64,000 bases of DNA, from contig NZ_CP108514.1 of assembly GCF_035989305.1 (NCBI RefSeq), forward strand, positions 1-64,000, written 5' to 3'. Both the position numbers and the translations under genes were made by a program. The notes beneath the pieces were generated by a model that searched no databases, was not told where the DNA came from, and saw nothing but the letters and a program-made list of their open reading frames with translations. Positions 1 through 8,213 of the stretch are shown piece by piece (position 1 is the first letter of the stretch; each line of letters starts with the position of its first letter). Source of the DNA: Streptomyces sp. NBC_01233 (GTDB taxonomy: Bacteria > Actinomycetota > Actinomycetes > Streptomycetales > Streptomycetaceae).

Positions 1-306
1 CATCGCTGCGCGATGTGCAAGCGGGGGCGGTCGCTGCGCTCCCGCTGGCCCTTCGCGATGCGAAGGGCCGTTCCCTGCGCTGCGCTTCGGGAACGAGTGG
101 GGCCGGCCGCTGCGCGCCCGGTAGGCCGCGCGATGCGCGGCCGGGTCGATCAGGGTCTGACAGTGCAACTAGTGGCGGCTCTTGTTGTGGAGTTGAAGAG
201 GGAGTGAGGGAGGACTGCGTCCTCCTGGGCGGGTCCGCTGCGCTCCCCCGCCCAACGGTTCTTCCGGCTGCGCCTCCAGAACCGTTGGGGCCCACTGCGT
301 GGGCCT
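1..306. repeat. Streptomyces-type telomere palindromes
   Basis: The first 306 bases are packed hairpins. Clear ones are 1-15 (CATCGC, loop TGC, GCGATG), 47-69 (10-bp stem, loop GAT), 69-95 (7-bp outer stem), 103-121 (8-bp stem with one mismatch, loop TGC), 124-142 (8-bp stem, loop GAT), 209-225 (7-bp stem, loop TGC), 227-253 (7-bp stem), 254-286 (9-bp stem with an inner TGC loop) and 289-305 (7-bp stem, loop TGC). Tandem palindromes with three-base loops (GCA on the other strand) are the hallmark of Streptomyces linear replicon ends, where they fold in the 3' overhang during terminal patching. The first hairpin matches the second palindrome of the archetypal telomere. The usual outermost palindrome, CCCGCGGAGCGGG, is missing, so roughly 15-20 terminal bases are absent from the window. 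Bases 307-457 hold no gene I can support. Confidence 0.85.
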
Positions 307-457
307 GGCTGGCTACGAGGGGTGGGGGTCGCTCGTTCGTGTTGGGTACTAGTGTAGCGGGTGCATCGGGTTGATGCACCATGTACCGTTGGCGGAAACA
401 CGAGACACCCCCCAACCGCCTGGAACCCTCCCTCATTTTCGAGAGGAACGGCCGCAG

Positions 458-1150
458 ATGACCACGCACCACGAATCTACCGGACTAGATCCAGCGCTGA
501 TCAGCGATTCTGTGCGCCGGGTGAGTCAGTATCAGACGGCGGGCACCAACGCCCGGTTGAAGCTGTTCGCGCTCTTGGCCGCTCAGGGCGTACCCGCAGC
601 TGAGGCGGACGACCTGGAGGCCGGAGCCGTCGCCGGGGCGCAGAGCGAGGTCGTGGAGCTGGACGGGATGGCGCCGGCCTCTCAGGGCGGACTGTTCGCG
701 GACGGCTGGGACGAGGGCGTGGCAACGGTGAGCGAGGCCCTGGTGGGCATCGCGGACCGGGACTGGGCGCGGCGGTCTGGCCGGTCAGCCGGAGCTGCTG
801 AGCTGGCCGTACATCTCGCGGACGCACGTCGGCGGGAACGGGCCAACGTGGTGCGGCTGGAAGCGTTCGTGCGAGAGAGGGTGCTGCCGCGCACACAGCC
901 GAACACCACGGCGCGGCGCCGGGCGCTGGGAGCGCTGGGTGACGTCGGCGGTCTGTGCACGGCCCAGACGGTGGAGATGTCCAGCGGTGACGTCATCTTC
1001 TGCACCCTCGAGGCCGGGCACTACGACCCGCAGGACCTGCCGAGGTTCAAGTGCGGGAAGTCGGACGGGACGCCCGGCGGCTGGCATCTCGCGGGCTCGT
1101 CGATCTGGAGTGACGCCGGTGCGGCCAATACCTCGCACGCGGCCGTCTAA
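458..1150 (+). CDS. Subtelomeric hypothetical protein with C-terminal Cys/His cluster
   Basis: This 230-residue protein is not one I recognise. The ATG at 458 is preceded by GAGAGGAA at 441-448; the frame stays open further upstream but towards the telomere repeats. The first two thirds are acidic and helical (Ala/Glu/Arg-rich). The last 60 residues contain GGLCTAQ, FCTLEAGHYD and RFKCGK, a C-x(n)-C-x5-H-x(n)-C arrangement that could bind zinc, then GGWH. It ends 36 bp before the helicase gene and probably shares its transcript. Its position between telomere and helicase suggests a subtelomeric role, but that is inference only. Confidence 0.7.
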   Translation: MTTHHESTGLDPALISDSVRRVSQYQTAGTNARLKLFALLAAQGVPAAEADDLEAGAVAGAQSEVVELDGMAPASQGGLFADGWDEGVATVSEALVGIADRDWARRSGRSAGAAELAVHLADARRRERANVVRLEAFVRERVLPRTQPNTTARRRALGALGDVGGLCTAQTVEMSSGDVIFCTLEAGHYDPQDLPRFKCGKSDGTPGGWHLAGSSIWSDAGAANTSHAAV

Positions 1151-1186
1151 AAGACCACTGGAATTAGGCATCGGGGAGGCAAGGAA

Positions 1187-3856
1187 ATGTCAGCGATTCA
1201 GCTCAAGGAACACCAGGTCGACCAGAAGTCGGCGTTCCGGAAGTGGGTGGGATTCCCTGCAAGGTCATCTGTGCCCCCGCGGGGGGCCCGGGGAACGATC
1301 GTGTCCGCGACCGGGTCCGGCAAGACGATCACGGCAGCCGCGAGCGCGCTGGAGTGCTTCCGGGGCGGCCGGATCCTGGTCACCGTCCCCACCTTGGACC
1401 TGCTCGCTCAGACCGCCCAGGCGTGGCGGCTGGTGGGCCACCGGGCCCCGATGATCGCCGTCTGCTCCCTGGAGAACGACCCGGTCCTCAACGAACTGGG
1501 GGTGCGCACCACCACGAACCCGATCCAGCTCGCCCTGTGGGCCGCGTCCGGGCCCGTCGTCGTGTTCGCCACGTACGCCTCCCTGGTGGACCGCGAGGAC
1601 ATCGACGTACCGGAGGGCCAGCGGAAGGTTCGCGGGCCGCTGGAGGCCGCCCTGGCAGGCGGGGAGCGGCTGTACGGGCAGCGGATGGCGGGCTTCGACC
1701 TCGCCATCGTCGATGAGGCGCATGGCACGGCCGGTGATCTCGGGCGGCCGTGGGCCGCGATCCACGACAACGCGCGGATCCCGGCGGACTTCCGGCTCTA
1801 CCTGACCGCGACACCACGCATCTTGGCCGCGGCCCGGCCGCAGAAGGGCGCCGGCGGCCAGGAGGCGGAGATCGCGAGCATGGCCGACGACCCGGACGGC
1901 ACCTACGGCGCGTGGCTGGCCGAGCTCGGGCTGTCCGAGGCGATCGAGCGGGGCATCCTCGCGGGGTTCGAGATCGACGTCCTGGAGATCCGCGACCCCT
2001 CCCCCGTCCTCGAGGAGTCGGAGGAAGCGCGGCGGGGCCGGCGCCTGGCGCTGTTGCAGACCGCGCTCCTGGAGCACGCCGCGGCGTACAACCTGCGTAC
2101 GGTCATGACGTTCCACCAGAAGGTGGAGGAGGCGGCCGCGTTCGCCGAGAAGTTGCCCCAGACGGCGGCCGAGCTGTACGCCACCGACGCCTGCGACGCC
2201 GATCTGGCGGCTGCGGAGAAGCTGCCGAAGTCGTCGATCGAGGCGGAGTTCTACGAGCTGGAGAGCGGCCGCCACGTCCCGCCGGACCGGGTGTGGTCGG
2301 CGTGGCTGTGCGGGGACCACCTCGTGACCGAGCGGCGCGAGGTCCTGCGGCAGTTCGCCAACGGCATCGACGCGAACAACCGGCGCGTGCACCGGGCGTT
2401 CCTCGCCTCCGTGCGCGTCCTCGGCGAGGGCGTCGACATCACCGGCGAGCGCGGGGTGGAGGCGATCTGCTTCGCCGACACCCGCGGCTCCCAGGTCGAG
2501 ATCGTGCAGAACATCGGCCGCGCGCTCCGGCTCAACCGCGACGGCAGCACCAAGGTCGCCCGCATCATGGTTCCCGTGTTCCTGGAGCCGGGCGAGGACC
2601 CGACCGACATGGTCGCCTCCGCGAGCTTCAAGCCTCTTGTAGCGGTCCTCCAGGGCCTCCGCAGTCATGATGACCGTCTGGTCGAGCAGCTCGCCTCCCG
2701 CGCCCTCACCAGCGGCCAGCGCAAGGTCCACCTACGCCGCGACGAGGACGGGCGGATCGTCGGAGCCGGCAGCGAAAGCGAGGACCAGGAGCAGGACGGC
2801 ACCGACGCCGCCGCGGAGTCGGCCCTGCTCCACTTCTCCAGCCCGCGCGACGCCGCCACGATCGCCGCGTTCCTGCGCACCCGGGTCTACCGGCCGGACA
2901 GCCTGGTGTGGCTGGAGGGCTACCAGGCCCTCCTCCGGTGGCGCTCGGAGAACGGGATCACCGGCTTGTACGCCGTCCCGTACGACACCGAGACCGAGGT
3001 CGGCGTCACCAAGACGTTCCCGCTCGGCCGGTGGGTCCACCAGCAGCGGAAGGCCCTGCGCGCCGACGAGCTGGAGGAGCGGCGCAAGGTCCTGCTGGAC
3101 GCGCCGGAGGCCGGGATGGTGTGGGAGCCCGGCGAAGAGGCGTGGGAGGCCAAGCTCGCCGCCTTGCGGTCCTACCGCCGGGCCACAGGGCACCTTGCGC
3201 CCCGGCAGGACGCGACGTGGGGCGAGGACGACGAGATGGTGCCCGTTGGACAGCACATGGCCAACCTCCGCCGCAAGGGCGCCAAGAACGGCCTCGGGAA
3301 GGACGAGGACACCGCGACGACCCGGGCGGCGCAGCTCTCCGAGATCGACGAGGACTGGGACTGCCCGTGGCCGCTGGACTGGCAACGGCACCACCGCGTC
3401 CTGGCGGACCTGGTCGACGCCGACGGCGTCCTGCCCCACATCGCGCCGGGCGTCGTCTTCGACGGCGACGACGTCGGCAAGTGGCTCCGGCAGCAGAAGC
3501 AACCTGTCACCTGGGCGCAGCTCCTGCCCGAACAGCAGGCCCGGTTGACCGCGCTGGGCATCACGGCTCCTGAGGTCCCGTCTCCCGCGCCCGCGGCGGC
3601 GCGTACGGCGAAGGGTCCGAGCAAAGCACAGCAGGCGTTCCAGCGGGGCCTGGCGGCCCTCGCGCAGTGGGTGGAGCGGGAAGGCACGGACCGGCCGGTG
3701 CCCCGCGCGCACGGCGAGGAGATCGCGGTCAAGGGCGAGGCGGAACCAGTGATCGTGAAGCTCGGCGTGTGGGTCTCCAACACCAAGACCCGGCGCGACA
3801 AGCTCACCCAGGAACAGCTGGACGCCCTGCGGGAGCTGGGCGTGGAGTGGGCGTGA
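1187..3856 (+). CDS. TtrA-like telomere-proximal DEAH helicase with helicase-associated repeats
   Basis: An 889-residue superfamily 2 helicase. Walker A ATGSGKT lies at residues 41-47, DEAH at 176-179, LTATP at 206-210 and the arginine-finger motif QNIGRALR near 441-448. After residue 560 come Trp-rich helicase-associated repeats (WEAKLAALRSY near 650, WPLDWQRHHRVLADLV near 730, and a last one near 810-889 ending GVWVSNTKTRRDKL). Streptomyces chromosomes and linear plasmids carry helicases of this type (TtrA and relatives) within a few kb of the telomere, where TtrA affects conjugal transfer of the end. The location 0.9 kb from the telomere fits. A relic of a second copy of the C-terminal repeat is at 41.4-41.7 kb. 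All core motifs are intact, so it should be functional. Confidence 0.88.
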   Translation: MSAIQLKEHQVDQKSAFRKWVGFPARSSVPPRGARGTIVSATGSGKTITAAASALECFRGGRILVTVPTLDLLAQTAQAWRLVGHRAPMIAVCSLENDPVLNELGVRTTTNPIQLALWAASGPVVVFATYASLVDREDIDVPEGQRKVRGPLEAALAGGERLYGQRMAGFDLAIVDEAHGTAGDLGRPWAAIHDNARIPADFRLYLTATPRILAAARPQKGAGGQEAEIASMADDPDGTYGAWLAELGLSEAIERGILAGFEIDVLEIRDPSPVLEESEEARRGRRLALLQTALLEHAAAYNLRTVMTFHQKVEEAAAFAEKLPQTAAELYATDACDADLAAAEKLPKSSIEAEFYELESGRHVPPDRVWSAWLCGDHLVTERREVLRQFANGIDANNRRVHRAFLASVRVLGEGVDITGERGVEAICFADTRGSQVEIVQNIGRALRLNRDGSTKVARIMVPVFLEPGEDPTDMVASASFKPLVAVLQGLRSHDDRLVEQLASRALTSGQRKVHLRRDEDGRIVGAGSESEDQEQDGTDAAAESALLHFSSPRDAATIAAFLRTRVYRPDSLVWLEGYQALLRWRSENGITGLYAVPYDTETEVGVTKTFPLGRWVHQQRKALRADELEERRKVLLDAPEAGMVWEPGEEAWEAKLAALRSYRRATGHLAPRQDATWGEDDEMVPVGQHMANLRRKGAKNGLGKDEDTATTRAAQLSEIDEDWDCPWPLDWQRHHRVLADLVDADGVLPHIAPGVVFDGDDVGKWLRQQKQPVTWAQLLPEQQARLTALGITAPEVPSPAPAAARTAKGPSKAQQAFQRGLAALAQWVEREGTDRPVPRAHGEEIAVKGEAEPVIVKLGVWVSNTKTRRDKLTQEQLDALRELGVEWA

Positions 3857-3882
3857 CCGCTCCCTGAGCCGGACCGGTATCC

Positions 3883-3910
3883 AAGGCCCCGGGCATCATG
3901 CCCGGGCCTT
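3883..3910. terminator. Bidirectional terminator hairpin
   Basis: AAGGCCCCGGGCAT (3883-3896) pairs with ATGCCCGGGCCTT (3898-3910) around a single C, with one bulged C. It sits exactly between the convergent helicase gene and the leftward small gene whose stop codon is at 3910-3912, so it can terminate both. Confidence 0.75.
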
Positions 3911-4263
3911 CACCCAAGGCCCGCAGAGACGAACACGGCCTGGACGATCGCCCCCGGCAACGTCTGCCACGCCACTTCCTTCACCTTCTCCAGGGCCTGA
4001 CGCACCTTCCCCGGTTCCGGGCTGCTCTCGGCCAGCTCTCCCTCGAGTACAGCGACGCTCTCCGTAACCCGAGCACGAGCGGTCTCAGTGATATCGGCGG
4101 TGCTCGCGGCGGCAAGCAGATCACGGGCGAACTTCGCCAGCTGGTTTGGGTCGTAGCCGAAGGTGTTGTTCTGGGTGTTGTTGTCACCGAACTGATTGCC
4201 GTTGCCGAAGACGTTGAACTGGTTTCGGGCACCAGCTTGCTGGTCGTTCACGAACTTCCTCAC
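3910..4263 (-). CDS. Small Asn/Gln/Phe/Gly-rich protein beside the telomere, cut by IS3
   Basis: Read leftward, the protein has an N-terminal NDQQAGARNQFNVFGNG stretch followed by GNQFGDNNTQNNTFG, then a regular amphipathic helical region (LAKFARDLLAAAS onward) to the end. GTG codons at 4263 and 4251 are possible starts; the second follows AGGAAG at close spacing. The frame continues into the IS3 end at 4287, so the true N terminus may have been lost. The Asn/Phe/Gly motif recalls short amyloid-prone or signalling motifs of actinobacterial effector proteins, but I cannot assign it to a family. The DUF-like helical tail, about 75 residues, has no catalytic motif. Confidence 0.5.
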   Translation of the reverse strand: MRKFVNDQQAGARNQFNVFGNGNQFGDNNTQNNTFGYDPNQLAKFARDLLAAASTADITETARARVTESVAVLEGELAESSPEPGKVRQALEKVKEVAWQTLPGAIVQAVFVSAGLG

Positions 4264-4353
4264 GTTGACAGGGACGGTGGAGCCACTGAAGCTTCCCCTT
4301 GATCGTGGACACCTGGAGACTGGGATCTGAGGTTCCAGAGGAAGTAGTGCCAG

Positions 4354-4661
4354 GTGGGAAGCAAGTACACGAAGCGGTACTCGGACGAGTACAAGCGGGA
4401 CGCGATCGAGCTCGTGCGGTCGTCGGGCCGGACGGTGACCGAGGTCGCCCGGGAACTCGGGATCAGCTCGGAGTCCCTGCGGGGCTGGGTGAAGAAGGCC
4501 CGGGCCGCCCAGGACAACGGATCGGGACCCGGCGCCGTGCGGGCCGCCGACGACCGGGACGAGGAACTGAAGCGGCTGCGGAAGCTGACCGTAGAGCAGG
4601 CGAAGACGATCGAGATCCTGAAAAAGCGACCTCCTTCTTCGCGAAGGAGAGCGACCGGTGA
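4354..4661 (+). pseudogene. IS3 orfA, helix-turn-helix protein, frameshifted
   Basis: Starting at GTG 4354 (upstream AGAGGAAG), the product reads YTKRYSDEYKRDAIELVRSS and ELGISSESLRGWVKKA, a typical IS3 OrfA helix-turn-helix, then a leucine-zipper-like LKRLRKLTVEQAKTIEILKK. At 4619-4626 the run CTGAAAAAGCG changes frame: the usual ending KATSFFAKESDR followed by TGA at 4659-4661 is present in the -1 frame. One G appears to be missing after AAAAAG, or the A-run acts as a slippage site that restores the frame. The stop overlaps the GTG of orfB. Confidence 0.8.
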
Positions 4662-5554
4662 GCACGATATGCCGGTTCATCCACGCGGAGAAGGCGAACT
4701 ACACGATCGTGCTGCTGTGCACGGTGATGAAGACCGCCCGGTCCACGTACTACGCGTGGGTGGCCGGAGCCGAGGCCCGCGAAGCCAGGCGACGGGCGGA
4801 TGAGACCCTGGCACACGAGATCACGGTGATCTACATCGCCTCCCGGCGGAACTACGGCGTCCCGCGCGTCACCGCCGAACTGCGCCGGCAGGGCCGGGTG
4901 GTCAACCGTAAGCGGGTGGCACGGGTCATGCGGGAGAACGGCATCGCCGGGAACAGCCGGCGCACCGGACGCCGCGGCCTGACCAAGGCCGACACCAAGG
5001 CCGCCCCGTCGCCGGACCTGATCGGCCGGGACTTCACCGCCATCCGTCCCGGAACGAAAATCGTCGGGGACATCACCTACATCCCCACCGCCGAGGGCTG
5101 GCTCTACCTCGCCTCGTGGCTGGACCTGGCCACGCGCGAGGTGATCGGGTACTCGATGGCCGACCACCACCGCGCCGACCTCGTCGTCGACGCGCTGGAC
5201 ATGGCAGCCGCGCTGGGCCGCCTGGAACCCGGCTGTGTGATCCACAGTGACCGCGGATCGGAATACACCTCCGGTCAACTCCGCACAAAAATCAGCAAGT
5301 TGGGGCACCGGCAAAGTATGGGCCGGACCGGGAGCTGCTTCGATAACGCCGCCGCGGAGAGCTTCTGGGCCGTCCTGAAAGAAGAGATCGGCACCCGCTT
5401 CTGGCCCGACCGGGCCACCGCCCGCGCCGACATCTTCGACTTCATCGAGACCTTCTACAACAGACGCCGCCTACGCAAGCACATCCACTGGGGCTACCTC
5501 ACACCCCACGAAACCCGCCTGCGATACCGGCAAGACCAGGCCCTCGCAGCGTAA
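4658..5554 (+). CDS. IS3 orfB transposase (DDE integrase)
   Basis: A 298-residue OrfB with an N-terminal HTH_21-like region (VMKTARSTYYAWVAGAEARE, NYGVPRVTAELRRQG) and an rve integrase core. The catalytic residues are visible: the D of GDITYIPTAEGWLYLA, the D of VIHSDRGSEYTS and the E of NAAAESFWAVLKEE, followed by the C-terminal FIETFYNRRRLRKHIHWGYLTP. The GTG at 4658 overlaps the orfA stop, as is normal for this family. The gene is full length. If orfA is truly frameshifted the element is probably not autonomous. Confidence 0.92.
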   Translation: MSTICRFIHAEKANYTIVLLCTVMKTARSTYYAWVAGAEAREARRRADETLAHEITVIYIASRRNYGVPRVTAELRRQGRVVNRKRVARVMRENGIAGNSRRTGRRGLTKADTKAAPSPDLIGRDFTAIRPGTKIVGDITYIPTAEGWLYLASWLDLATREVIGYSMADHHRADLVVDALDMAAALGRLEPGCVIHSDRGSEYTSGQLRTKISKLGHRQSMGRTGSCFDNAAAESFWAVLKEEIGTRFWPDRATARADIFDFIETFYNRRRLRKHIHWGYLTPHETRLRYRQDQALAA

Positions 5555-5604
5555 CAACACCGTGTCCAAGATCACGGGGAAACTTCAACGCCAACACCGT
5601 TGCT

Positions 5605-7014
5605 TTAGCGCCGTGAGCGGCTGTTGAGGCCGTGCTCGAAGAACGTGATAGTGGTCTGGATGCTGTAGTTCTGGCTGGTCACGGGCTGTTGTCCGGCGTT
5701 CGGGCCGTACTTGCTGGTGGGGTTCTTGCGGGTGCGGGCTTTGATGCGTTGCCTGTGTTGGGACGGCAGCGGGGCTTCGAGGACGGCCTGACCGATCACG
5801 CCGACTCGGTCGACAGGGCCGAGTGGGGGCAGGATTCCGGTCGCGCTGATGACGGTGTCACCGGCGGTGCGGATCAGGACGGTGAAGCTGATCCGGCTCA
5901 TGGTGAGGTCGGGGCGGGTCTCGATGCCGTCGGCGGCGGCGCGGAGGAGGGCCTGGTAGGTCGTGAGCAGGGCGTAGACCTCCTGGTCGAGGCCGGGCTG
6001 GGTGCGCGAGCGCAGGACGCGGCCCTCCAGGATGGTCGCCTTGATCGAGAAGTAGGTGGTTTCCACCTGCCACCTGCGGTGATAGAGCTCGGCCACTTCA
6101 TCGGCGGGGTAGCGGACGGGGTCGAGGAGGCTGGTGAGCAGGCGCCACTGCTCGTGGCGGACAGTGCCGTCGTCCAGGCGGACTGTGAGGTGGGCCTCGA
6201 TGACGCGGACGGTGATCAGGACGGGAATGACGCCGTAGCCGATCCGGGCCAGGTAGGAGCCGTCGGCCAGGTGCTCGGCGGGGGTGGGGATGCGTCGGGC
6301 GGAAGAGCGGATCAGGAATCGTGCCCCGCTGCCCTGGATGTCACGGAGGAATTCCACCGCATCGAAGCCGGCGTCGGCCAGCAGGAGCATCGTGTCGTCA
6401 AGAGCGCCCAACAGGCGGTTCGCGTAGGTGAGTTCACCGTCACTCTCGGGTCCGAAGGTGGCGGCGAGCAGGGCGCGGGTGCCACACTCGACCAGGACGA
6501 CGAGCCGCAGCAGCGGGTAGCCGAACTCCAGCGTGTCACCGGCCCGTTTCGGGTACTTCCAGGTGAGCGTCTTCTCGTCCGGGACATGGAGGAGAGTGCC
6601 GTCGACGGCCACGCACCGCAGGCCCCGCCAGAACGTGCCCGACTGCCCGCGGACAGCGAGGGGCCCGGCCAGGATCTCGAACAGCCGCCGTAGCGGGGCG
6701 GCCCCTATCCGCCGCCTCGCCCGCGACAGCGAGGAAGCCGCCGGGACGGCCAGGGCCAGACTCGTCAGCGAGGCGGTCAGTTTGCCCCACACCGCCCGGT
6801 AGGAGCAGTTCTCGAACAGTGCGAGCGCGAGGACGAAGTACACCACCACCCGCGAGGGCAGCAGCCGCAGTCGCCGCTCGACCGTGCCGGTCTCCTCAAG
6901 CACCGCGTCCACCAGTTCGAAGTCCACCGTCTGCGTCAGCTCACCCAGCTGCCCCGGCGCGAACACACCCCCAGCGACCTCGATCGTGCGCGTGATGACA
7001 GACTTCTCCCGCAA
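5605..7014 (-). CDS. IS4-family transposase
   Basis: 469 residues. The N-terminal domain has FAPGQLGELTQTVDFELVDAV and RLRLLPSRVVVYFVLALALF, the conserved IS4 N-terminal region. The DDE core shows D in VAVDGTLLHVPD, D in LLLADAGFDAVEFL and the YREK-type motif with E in LYHRRWQVETTYFSIK. The start is TTG at 7012-7014, inside the arm of the leader hairpin described separately. No frame damage is visible. Confidence 0.9.
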   Translation of the reverse strand: MREKSVITRTIEVAGGVFAPGQLGELTQTVDFELVDAVLEETGTVERRLRLLPSRVVVYFVLALALFENCSYRAVWGKLTASLTSLALAVPAASSLSRARRRIGAAPLRRLFEILAGPLAVRGQSGTFWRGLRCVAVDGTLLHVPDEKTLTWKYPKRAGDTLEFGYPLLRLVVLVECGTRALLAATFGPESDGELTYANRLLGALDDTMLLLADAGFDAVEFLRDIQGSGARFLIRSSARRIPTPAEHLADGSYLARIGYGVIPVLITVRVIEAHLTVRLDDGTVRHEQWRLLTSLLDPVRYPADEVAELYHRRWQVETTYFSIKATILEGRVLRSRTQPGLDQEVYALLTTYQALLRAAADGIETRPDLTMSRISFTVLIRTAGDTVISATGILPPLGPVDRVGVIGQAVLEAPLPSQHRQRIKARTRKNPTSKYGPNAGQQPVTSQNYSIQTTITFFEHGLNSRSRR

Positions 7015-7077
7015 CGGGACTCCTGGACTCGACGATCACCTTGCTTCAGCACAAGTTGATCTACCAGGAGTCCCGTT
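7013..7077 (-). promoter_or_regulatory. Inverted-repeat leader over the IS4 transposase start
   Basis: AACGGGACTCCTGG (7013-7026) is perfectly complementary to CCAGGAGTCCCGTT (7064-7077). The downstream arm of the transcript includes the TTG start codon, so the hairpin would bury the start and damp translation. A near-identical arrangement is present in the second IS4 (10578-10590 with 10631-10643), which argues for a conserved control element of these transposons. Confidence 0.5.
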
Positions 7078-7133
7078 CCTGCTACTCATGCGGGGGTTGC
7101 CAACGACTCAAGATCCCTAACGCAACGGTGTTG

Positions 7134-7897
7134 ACTTCAACGCGGCCCTTCCCCGTCGGCCGGTAGGCGGCCAAGACGTCGATGTCGAAGTCGTAGTGCC
7201 CGGCGAACGCCACGGCCTCCGGATGCAACGGGACCGCCTCGCCCGGGGCGACGTGACGGCGCACGACAGTCTTGGTCCGGTCGTAGACGATCACCCCGGG
7301 CGCCCCGCCGAAGTGCGCGAACGCCCGCCGGTGGCACTCGAAGAACGATGCCAGATTCTGGCTGGTGGTGAAGCAGCAGAACGGATCTCGGGAGTAGGAC
7401 AAGGTCATGTGGAAGGAGTAGACCTTCGGGATGCCGACATGGGCCAGGATGTTGCCCTCGTCGCCCCAGTCGACCTGGGCCTGGGCGCCGGGCACCACCT
7501 CGAAGCGGCGGTGCAACTTCGCCAGCTCGCGCGGGGTATATCCCAACTCCTCGGCGATGCGGGGTCGGGCCTGCTGCACGTACATCTTGACGCGCTGGTA
7601 GTGGTGCGGGAAGGCATACTGCTCGACCAGACGCTCATGGATGACCGCGGCCTTCAGCAGCACCTCAGCCCGTAGCCACGCATCAATCACATGCGCCCAC
7701 GGCTTGATCACCTGGTTGCCGAGATCCGAGCGCGGCGCCGGAGCCGGCGGAACCGGAGGACCGTCGCTCTCCAGATACTTCTTGACCGTACGCCAGTTCA
7801 GACCGGTCTCCCGAGCGATCTCCGAGATGCTCGCGCCCGCCTCATGCAGAGCCCGGAAACGCCGCAGCTCCAGCCACCGCCCCGGTTCCAGCAACAT
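7134..7897 (-). pseudogene. IS21 istA, 5' fragment cut by IS3
   Basis: The fragment starts at ATG 7897 with a helix-turn-helix (GASISEIARETGLNWRTVKKYL), then the DDE core beginning VVPGAQAQVDWGDEG and VIVYDRTKTVVRRH. The sequence stops abruptly at PTGKGRVE, where full-length IstA proteins continue for a further 150-200 residues. The break coincides with the IS3 end and the IS4 target duplication. No istB lies nearby on this side. It is a different lineage from the istA at the right edge of the window as far as can be judged, since the two preserved parts hardly overlap. Confidence 0.85.
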
Positions 7898-8213
7898 CCG
7901 ACAGGCCCTCCTCGACGCTTCACAAGATCAGCGTCAGGCTCCTCTCATCGAGCCGGGCCCCACCCCGACACGCCGAGTCACCTCTGTAGATCAACCCGTA
8001 CGCACCTCTGCATCAGAGCCCGTACGCCGACAGCTGGCATGCGAAGGGCGGCCCCGCCCTCCCGCCACGTGGCTGAACCCGGCCAAGTCGGAGAGGCGGC
8101 CGGGGTCCTCTCGCTCTGGTCGCCCTGCAGGCCCCTGGCCTCGTCCTGTCGTCGGCGGCTGCGCGCCCCGACCTCGCGCTGCGATCCAGGGCGCGTCTTG
8201 AACTGCCGGAGAC
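7898..8213. other. Intergenic stretch without recognisable gene
   Basis: No open frame here shows a recognisable motif or a convincing start with ribosome binding site. It probably consists of IS21 terminal sequence followed by eroded DNA. Confidence 0.4.

Larger units (their letters stand above)
4287..5587 (+). mobile_element. IS3-family insertion sequence
   Basis: The element is 1301 bp with imperfect inverted ends: left TGAAGCTTCCCCTTGATCG from 4287, right the complement of TGAAGTTTCCCCGTGATCT ending at 5587. It carries orfA and orfB. The left flank is the Asn-rich gene. The right flank, beyond the IS4 that later landed on the junction, is an IS21 istA gene. The two flanks share no 3-4 bp duplication, so sequence between them was lost after insertion or the element arose by recombination. 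Confidence 0.85.
5592..7133 (-). mobile_element. IS4-family insertion sequence, copy 1
   Basis: Left end CAACACCGTTGCTTTAG at 5592 and the complement of CAACACCGTTGCGTTAG ending at 7133 are its inverted repeats. A perfect 10-bp target duplication, ACTTCAACGC, is at 5582-5591 and 7134-7143. The target consists of the last six bases of the IS3 plus four bases of the adjoining IS21 gene, so this IS4 inserted after the IS3. Confidence 0.92.

Noticed and set aside
2000..3700. Long leftward open frames under the helicase gene
   Set aside because: They are shadows in GC-rich sequence with Arg/Pro/Gly runs and no recognisable motif; the rightward helicase frame has all core motifs.
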